NCBI GenBank assembly: GCA_902782465.1
Contig: CACZNH010000010.1
Location: 1 to 64,000, forward strand
Direction of reading: 5' to 3'
Length of the DNA: 64,000 nucleotides
From: an uncultured Bacteroidales bacterium
Lineage (GTDB): Bacteria > Bacteroidota > Bacteroidia > Bacteroidales > Muribaculaceae
The translations under genes and the position numbers were made by a program. Positions 58,336 through 64,000 of the stretch are shown here, piece by piece. The notes below the pieces were generated by a model. The model saw nothing but the letters and a program-made list of their open reading frames with translations. It searched no databases and was not told the DNA's origin. The first letter of the stretch is position 1; every line of letters begins with the position of its first letter.

Positions 58336-60198
58336 TTAGAATTCCAGTACAAGGGTTGCGCGGGGTGGCAGGATGAGTTCTCCGTCGGTCAGGTTGACGG
58401 TCTTGCCGGTGGGCACATCACGCGCCACTGTTGCGCCCTCAAACACCTCGCTATAGCGGTCGAGCTTCATCTGTCGCTGCTGTGTAGTGCCGTTGAGGAT
58501 AGTCACGGCATGACGGCCCTTAAGCGTGCGTGCGATGACGTAGATGCCATTATACGGGATGAACTGGGTCATCTTGCCCTCGGTAATCAGTTTATTGCCC
58601 TGACGCCAATGCAACAAGGCACTCAGCCAGTTGAACATATCGTTCTGAGCAGGCGTGCGGCCCTCGGGCGTGAAAGCGTTCTGCGTGTCACCGGGGAAAC
58701 CGCCGGGGAAATCCTTGCGGACGTTGCCGTCGGTCACCTCCTTGGTGCCGTTCATCAAAACCTCGGTGCCGTAGTAGAGCTGCGGGATGCGCTTGATGGT
58801 CAGCAGCAGGGCAAGAGCCTGCTTGAGCGCCGGCACGTCTTGTCCGTTGCGCAGGAAGCGGTCGGTATCATGGTTCTCGATAAAGGCCATCACGCTCGAC
58901 GGGTTGGGATACAGGTAGTCATGACACAGGCTGTTATAGACGCGGTTATAGCCACGCCACCAGCCGTCGGTCTCCTCGTGCTTGGCGCTGTCCACTTTCT
59001 CGTAGAAGGAGAAGTCCATCACCGTGGGCAAATAGCTCTCGGGCTTGCCCATCTTGTTGCCTCGCTGCCATGCGGCGGTATAAGCGGGGTTCTCCACCCA
59101 GGTCTCTCCCACTACATTAAAGTTGGGATACTCGGTATCGAGGCGCTTCATCCAGCGTGCCATCGCGTCGGCATAGGCATAGGGGTAGGTATCCATGCGG
59201 ATGCCGTCGATACCCACGGTCTCGACCCACCAGATGCTGTTCTGAATCAGGTAATTCATCACGTGGACATTATGGTGGTTCAGGTCAGGCATCGAGGGGA
59301 CAAACCAGCCCTCGACCGTCTCGCGCAAATCCACCTCGCTGGCGTAGGGGTCCATGACAGGCGTGAGTTTATAGCTCGTCTGCAGGTAGTTGTTTTTGTA
59401 ATCGGGCTGGTTGAACCAGTCGTGACTGGGCATATCCTTGAGCCAGGGGTGATAGTCACCACAGTGGTTGAAAATCATGTCCATCACCACCTTGAGGCCA
59501 CGGCTGTGGGCCTCGTCGCACAGGGCGCGATACTCCTCGTTGGTGCCGAAGCGCGGGTCAACCCTGTAATAGTTGGTCGTGGCATAGCCATGATAGGTCG
59601 AGAAGCCGTTGTGGCTGTCGGGAGAATTGTTCTCCAGCACGGGGGTAAACCACAGGGCAGTCACACCCAGCTGCGTGAAATAGTCCAAATGCTGGCGTAT
59701 GCCCGCAATATCACCGCCATGACGCAGGCTGGGACGCGTCCTATCGTTCTTGTAAGCCTCCATGCCGGGAATCTGGTTGTTGGCAGGGTTGCCGTCGGCA
59801 AAGCGGTCGGGCATGAGCATATACAGCACATCGGCGTTGCTGAAACCCACATGCTTGTCACCGCTCATCTGGCGGGCAAGCAGCTGGTACTGCACTTTCT
59901 TCTTGCTGCGGCCCTGCTTGAAGGTGATGTCCATTGTGCCGGGTTGGGCTCCACGGGTGTTGAGATAAATCAGCAGATAATTGGGCGAGTCCAGACGCAC
60001 CAGGCTGTCGATAGTCACGCCCGCATAGTCGATGGCCACTTCGGCATCACGGATGCCCTGTCCATAGACCATCAGCTGCACACTAGAGTCCTTTAGTCCC
60101 ACAAACCAATTGGTAGGCTCTATGCGGTCGACCTTTACCGCCGCATGGCTGGCGAACACACCAAGGGTCACCGCCAGCAACAATAATAATCTCTTCAT
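58336..60198 (-). CDS. susA: SusA-like neopullulanase/cyclomaltodextrinase (GH13)
   Basis: 620 residues. It has a signal peptide (ending SHAA), an N-terminal beta domain (about 22-110, VKVDRIEPTNWFVGLKDSS) and a GH13 barrel with MDMIFNHCGDYH. The nucleophile Asp is in GIDGIRMDTYPY (near 330), the acid/base Glu in VVGETWVE (near 362) and the third acid in FIENHDTDR (near 435). The domain layout is that of periplasmic SusA/neopullulanase, which cuts imported maltooligosaccharides. It has its own full-consensus promoter and no LacI-type operator, so it may be expressed constitutively. Confidence 0.92.
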   Translation of the reverse strand: MKRLLLLLAVTLGVFASHAAVKVDRIEPTNWFVGLKDSSVQLMVYGQGIRDAEVAIDYAGVTIDSLVRLDSPNYLLIYLNTRGAQPGTMDITFKQGRSKKKVQYQLLARQMSGDKHVGFSNADVLYMLMPDRFADGNPANNQIPGMEAYKNDRTRPSLRHGGDIAGIRQHLDYFTQLGVTALWFTPVLENNSPDSHNGFSTYHGYATTNYYRVDPRFGTNEEYRALCDEAHSRGLKVVMDMIFNHCGDYHPWLKDMPSHDWFNQPDYKNNYLQTSYKLTPVMDPYASEVDLRETVEGWFVPSMPDLNHHNVHVMNYLIQNSIWWVETVGIDGIRMDTYPYAYADAMARWMKRLDTEYPNFNVVGETWVENPAYTAAWQRGNKMGKPESYLPTVMDFSFYEKVDSAKHEETDGWWRGYNRVYNSLCHDYLYPNPSSVMAFIENHDTDRFLRNGQDVPALKQALALLLTIKRIPQLYYGTEVLMNGTKEVTDGNVRKDFPGGFPGDTQNAFTPEGRTPAQNDMFNWLSALLHWRQGNKLITEGKMTQFIPYNGIYVIARTLKGRHAVTILNGTTQQRQMKLDRYSEVFEGATVARDVPTGKTVNLTDGELILPPRATLVLEF

Positions 60199-60224
60199 TT
60201 TGGTTACTATTTGATTTCAATCCA

Positions 60225-60255
60225 CAAAGGTAGTGCAAGCCGAGCGGAGAACAAA
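60225..60255 (-). promoter_or_regulatory. Promoter of the SusA-like gene
   Basis: TTTG (60255-60252), 19 bases, TACCTTTG (60232-60225) on the minus strand: full consensus, 26 bp before the start codon. Confidence 0.8.
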
Positions 60256-60277
60256 AAGAATTCATTCTTTTTTTATC

Positions 60278-60415
60278 CCGAGGCGCCGCCTACCTTCGCC
60301 GCCAGGCAACGGTAGTGCAAGCCGAGAGATATACCAAATTTATTTGGATATATCCGAGGCGCCGCCTAACTTCGCCGCCAGGCAACGGTAGTGCAAGCCG
60401 AGAGATATACCAAAT
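60278..60415. repeat. Two tandem copies (76-bp period) of a promoter-like unit
   Basis: Copies begin at 60278 and 60354 with CCGAGGCGCCGCC and run through GGCAACGGTAGTGCAAGCC to ACCAAAT. Each contains on the minus strand TTTG, 20 bases, TACCGTTG (60338-60307 and 60414-60383), one base off the promoter consensus. The GGTAGTGCAAGCCGAG word also occurs at the true promoter (60229-60244). The units lie between the helicase-nuclease gene and the SusA-like gene. Confidence 0.75.
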
Positions 60416-60418
60416 CAT

Positions 60419-63400
60419 TTATGATTCGGTTACCTTGAAATCCAATAAATTGCCTTTTTCGTCAATAATCACGTCATGTGTCACATACCAGATGCGTCCT
60501 GCGATGGGAGCGTCGGGAAAAAGGACACGCAGCTTGGCAATATACCGGTTGATTTGTCGGCAATAGCGCCTGTCGTTGCGCTCACCGCTCTTGTAGTCGA
60601 TGACCAGCAAACTGCCGTCAGGAAGCCGCACGATGCGGTCAGGACGCAGGTTCTCGATTCCTTCACCATCGGCAGCTGCGGTGATGGTGCGTTCACTGTA
60701 AACAGTATTGCAGGGGTCAAACCATGCAGCGACACGATAAAGGGCATCGGTAACCGGGCGGCGCACATGGCGCTCAATATTGTCCCTGCTGCAGGGGTCA
60801 GCGGCATCATCGGTGATGACGCCATGCTTGATGCCTTGGTCGATAACCCGGTCCACGTCACTGCGGTCATGAATCCTGCTCAAGAGGCTGTGAAGCCGCA
60901 AGCCCGCCTTGACTGCAGGCGTTGACAGATGCTCCATCCTTACTTGCAGGTTCACAGGAATCTCATTGGCGGTGTATCGTGTAATCTCCTGACGGCTCAC
61001 GACAGGTCCCATATCCTGGTTTGCAGCTTTACGCACACGTCTTCTCTCCAACTCTTCAAAATCCTCTCTGGTCGACAACGTCCCGGTCTCAAACCAGACG
61101 TCGGCACCAATTACCGGTGTCATCAAACCGCCATGAACAGCAAAGTCCTTGAGCAGAGCAGCCACCGTGCCCGCCTTTCCCTCGGCAAAGATGTGCAACT
61201 CGGTGCGGGGTCGTGTCATCGCCACATAGGTCTTGTTGAGGTTGTCGATAAGGGCATCGGTAACCTGCTTGTCAACAAATGCCCTGGCCTTTCCACCCAG
61301 CACATTGTCCTGCAACAAATTCTTAGTAGCCGTCTTGTCGATATGGAGTAACGGCGGCACCATCTCGGCAGGGCAGTCGACAGAGGGCATATTCAGCCCA
61401 GACATGACATCCATGAACTCCTCGCGTGGCATCCAGTAATGATGCTCTTGTGAGTTCTCGTCAATTTCCCAGTCGGCATAGGGCAGAATGACACAGTCAA
61501 ACTCAAGCCCCTTGGCCTTGTGGATGGACATGATGTTGACGGCATCGCCCGACGTGGCGCCGCTCACCGCCAGCACACCCGATTTCTCGTCCCAGAACTT
61601 GAGGAATTCCCGCACACTGCCGCCGTTGCGTTGTGACGAGAACTGCAGGACGGTATCCTGAAAAGCATAGAGGAACGCCGTTTCACGGTCCACATCGTCG
61701 GCACTGCCGTCACTGCTCTTGAGGTGGGCAATGATACTCTCGACGATGCTCACCAGCGTGGTCAGCTCACCGGCACGAGGCAATAACTCCGCCAGCGCAT
61801 TGTTGTCGGGTCCCACACTGGCAGCAGTATCATCCTGAGCCTGTTCCAGACTCTTGGCCAGCAATCTGCCGTGATCGACGGGAGAGGCAGCAGCATCGTC
61901 ACTCGCTATGGCGTGTATAAACTCGTTCAACGCCGTGTACAGGCGCTGGTCGCTCAACCGCTTGCGGTGGATGCGGCGCGCAATGTCATCGTCCTGGGCC
62001 TCAGCAGCCAAGTCCTCGTCAGCATCCTCGTCGGTGCCATAGCGGCTGATGTCGATATACCGCAGCATGGCGATGATGCGGCGGATGATGGGTGAATTAT
62101 TGAGCAATAGGGATTCACCCGAGATGATACTGATTTGCTCGTCGGGGGTGGCTTGCTTGTTGTGGTTCAGGATGCGCTCTACCACCTGGTCACCCTCCTT
62201 GTTGCGGTGAACCAGAATGCCGATGCGCCCCCAGTCATAACGTTCATGCAGCTGCAACAGCAAGTGTGGCAGCACGTCGAGGACATCCACCTTGGTCTGC
62301 GGCTGGCCTTCATCGGCAGCAACGGCGCCACCGTCCAGCAGGCGTCCGTAGTCACCCAGATATAGCCTGACATATCCCGGCAGTTTGGCGGTGTCCACGT
62401 CGGCGGGCATGCCCTGCCTGAGGTCGCAATAGGTTGCAGTCACGATGGGATTGCTGGCACAATAGCCGTCCCTGACATATTCAAACAGCCGGTTATTGAA
62501 CTCGATGACCGCACGTGAACTGCGGTAATTGACCGATGACACGCGGGGCATCCCCGGAGCGGCAGCACCTGCTCCCATATCCCCCTCAATAATGTTATCC
62601 TTGAAATCGATGCCCACTCGCTCGCGAAAGACCGTGGGGTCGGCGTTGCGGAATCGGTAGATGGACTGTTTGGCATCACCGATGAGCATATTGAAGTAGC
62701 CATTGGCCAGGCTCTCCTTCAGCAGCCCCCTGAAATTCTCATATTGCTTGGCACTGGTGTCCTGGAACTCGTCTATCATGTAATGGGCGATGGTGGTCCC
62801 CACCCGCTCATAAACAAAGTCCGAGCCGCTGTCGAGCACGGTACCAATCAGCTCGTTGGTGTCACCGATGAGGATGGAATTGCTCTCGTGGCGGAACTTC
62901 TCCAGGAACAGGTCAATCATGGCCAACATGCCCAACAAGCCCAGGTGGTCCTCGACATGTTTCAGAAACGCCAGCAGGTGCCTAAGCCTGAAATGATCGC
63001 TGACCAATCCCAGCAACTGATTGACTAAGTCGTCCGTAGGAATAAAACCCTTGAGAAACTGCTCACGAATCTTTTGTTCATCAGCATTCTTCATCGTATC
63101 GGTTAACGGCTCCAAATCGACCTTCACAAACCATTTTTTCAATGACTTGGTGCCACTGAGGCCACTGACGACGGGTGCCAGAGCCTGTTTCAACGTCTCC
63201 AGCCCGTCATCATGCTGACCCTGAAAGAAGGTCACCGTTTCATGAATGTACTTCTTGAAATCACGGATTCGCTTGAAGTCGCTATGGAAGCCGTCCTCAT
63301 CGGTGTATCCCAGATAATCGCGGATGTCGCCCATGGCACTGCGGAACAGCTCGCTGTTGATTTGTCGGGCAAACTTGTTCAGGTTGCTGTTGTCGTCAAA

Positions 63401-64000
63401 GAATTTCCAGTTCTTGGTCTCGGCATCACTGCGGATGAGGTGGCGCTGGTACTCCTTGACCCACTGGTCAACCTGCGTGGGCTTGCCCTCCTGCCCCAAC
63501 GAGAGCAGGAAGTCGTGCACCGCCACCTTGACGGCATAATCCTCGTCGAGCTGGATGTCATAATTGTAGTCACGGTTCAGCTCACGGGCGAAATTGCGCA
63601 GAATGGATTGGAAAAACGAGTCGATGGTGCTCACGTTGAAGTTGCTGTAGTCAAACATCAGCTCATACAACGCCAGGCGGGCGAGTTCCCTCACCCTACC
63701 CTCGCTCAATCCCGTCTCGGCGACAAAGCCATCGAGGTAATTGCTCGCAACACCGGGGCGCGACAGGCGGTACAGCTCATCGACAATGCGCTGCTTCATC
63801 TCGTCGGTCGCCTTGTTGGTAAAGGTGATGGCCAGCAGCTGGCGGTGAGCATTGAGGATGCGGCTATCGCCCTCATGGCGGCGCGGCACCATCCTGCCAC
63901 CACCTTCACCAGCGGTAGTAAACAGCAGGTGCCTGATGTACTGCAAGGCCAGGTTGTAGGTCTTGCCCGAACCTGCCGACGCCTTAATCACCAACAAATT
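60419..64000 (-). CDS. RecB/AddA-like UvrD-family helicase-nuclease (5' end outside window)
   Basis: Double-strand-break processing enzyme of the AddA/RecB group. At least 1193 residues are visible, with the first residues beyond the right edge: the frame is open through base 64000, and the first in-window residues are NLVIKASAGSGKT, including Walker A. Other motifs are LLAITFTNKATDEM (Ia), YMIDEFQDTS (II, near 412), MLIGDAKQSIYRFRNADP (III), and MSIHKAKGLEFDCVILPYAD (V). The C-terminal RecB-type nuclease has LRPDRIVRLPDGSLLVIDYKSGE (near 1140) with the D...D-Y-K catalytic set. A partner AddB/RecC-like gene is expected outside the window. Confidence 0.93.
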   Translation of the reverse strand, partial: NLLVIKASAGSGKTYNLALQYIRHLLFTTAGEGGGRMVPRRHEGDSRILNAHRQLLAITFTNKATDEMKQRIVDELYRLSRPGVASNYLDGFVAETGLSEGRVRELARLALYELMFDYSNFNVSTIDSFFQSILRNFARELNRDYNYDIQLDEDYAVKVAVHDFLLSLGQEGKPTQVDQWVKEYQRHLIRSDAETKNWKFFDDNSNLNKFARQINSELFRSAMGDIRDYLGYTDEDGFHSDFKRIRDFKKYIHETVTFFQGQHDDGLETLKQALAPVVSGLSGTKSLKKWFVKVDLEPLTDTMKNADEQKIREQFLKGFIPTDDLVNQLLGLVSDHFRLRHLLAFLKHVEDHLGLLGMLAMIDLFLEKFRHESNSILIGDTNELIGTVLDSGSDFVYERVGTTIAHYMIDEFQDTSAKQYENFRGLLKESLANGYFNMLIGDAKQSIYRFRNADPTVFRERVGIDFKDNIIEGDMGAGAAAPGMPRVSSVNYRSSRAVIEFNNRLFEYVRDGYCASNPIVTATYCDLRQGMPADVDTAKLPGYVRLYLGDYGRLLDGGAVAADEGQPQTKVDVLDVLPHLLLQLHERYDWGRIGILVHRNKEGDQVVERILNHNKQATPDEQISIISGESLLLNNSPIIRRIIAMLRYIDISRYGTDEDADEDLAAEAQDDDIARRIHRKRLSDQRLYTALNEFIHAIASDDAAASPVDHGRLLAKSLEQAQDDTAASVGPDNNALAELLPRAGELTTLVSIVESIIAHLKSSDGSADDVDRETAFLYAFQDTVLQFSSQRNGGSVREFLKFWDEKSGVLAVSGATSGDAVNIMSIHKAKGLEFDCVILPYADWEIDENSQEHHYWMPREEFMDVMSGLNMPSVDCPAEMVPPLLHIDKTATKNLLQDNVLGGKARAFVDKQVTDALIDNLNKTYVAMTRPRTELHIFAEGKAGTVAALLKDFAVHGGLMTPVIGADVWFETGTLSTREDFEELERRRVRKAANQDMGPVVSRQEITRYTANEIPVNLQVRMEHLSTPAVKAGLRLHSLLSRIHDRSDVDRVIDQGIKHGVITDDAADPCSRDNIERHVRRPVTDALYRVAAWFDPCNTVYSERTITAAADGEGIENLRPDRIVRLPDGSLLVIDYKSGERNDRRYCRQINRYIAKLRVLFPDAPIAGRIWYVTHDVIIDEKGNLLDFKVTES

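Noticed and set aside
58510..60096. 528-residue open frame opposite the SusA-like gene
   Set aside because: Low-complexity His/Val/Ala composition and no motif; a shadow of the GH13 gene.
60278..60415. CRISPR or attachment site
   Set aside because: The two copies follow directly at 76-bp period and contain promoter-like boxes; no spacers, integrase or tRNA nearby.

Overview
The window looks like a chromosome segment of a gut or rumen Bacteroidales, most plausibly Muribaculaceae or Prevotellaceae; the family is an inference. The evidence is a SusC/SusD polysaccharide-utilisation locus, BspA-type leucine-rich repeats, promoters of the Bacteroidetes type (TTTG, about 20 bases, TAnnTTTG), secreted proteins with dockerin-like modules or T9SS-like C-terminal tails, and PafA-type phosphatase, RagB/SusD and GxxExxY proteins. 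No plasmid, phage, CRISPR array or rRNA operon is visible.

Layout. 1-2.4 kb: ribosomal operon rplM-rpsI-rpsB-tsf (minus). 2.5-4.7 kb: an N-terminally shortened DUF4419 gene and a REP-associated tyrosine transposase bracketed by two 96-bp copies of its putative REP element. 4.7-10.4 kb: an ADP-forming acyl-CoA synthetase facing an iorA-iorB-aminotransferase operon. Together these can turn (aromatic) amino acids into the corresponding acids with ATP gain. 10.5-16.2 kb: a visibly AT-rich accessory island with a HepT/MntA toxin-antitoxin pair, a candidate structured RNA, a two-TM membrane protein overlapping a signal-less GH13 enzyme, and a BspA-like surface protein. 16.3-24.6 kb: patatin-barrel protein, MBG-repeat secreted protein, GH29 fucosidase and carboxylesterase (minus). 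24.7-29.5 kb: ftsY, rimO and a modular SusE/F-like secreted protein. 29.6-41 kb: mostly housekeeping genes (zinc-ribbon protein, Nif3-like, aspS, tRNA-Pro, rnhB, polyprenyl synthase, polA) plus a secreted FISUMP-type protein. 41-43.8 kb: a hypothetical protein, a PafA-like phosphatase and a GxxExxY gene inside inverted repeats.

43.8-60.2 kb is a starch-type utilisation system: LacI-family regulator, susC, susD, two SusE/F-like lipoproteins, a further secreted binding protein, a secreted GH13 amylase, a GH53 galactanase, and on the other strand a SusA-like GH13 with a methyltransferase. An identical 12-bp palindrome-like site (GCAAACGATTGC) lies upstream of susC, of the amylase, and of the modular protein 17 kb away. 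In each case it sits 55-58 bp before a -7 element, which defines a probable LacI regulon and suggests activation. 60.4-64 kb holds most of a RecB/AddA-like helicase-nuclease cut by the window edge.

The best candidates for undescribed biology are the RNA-membrane protein-GH13 module (11.4-14.2 kb), the three-site LacI regulon, the inverted-repeat GxxExxY cassette, the REP/transposase unit, and a family of intergenic heptamer-repeat hairpins, several sharing the core GGCATCCGC.
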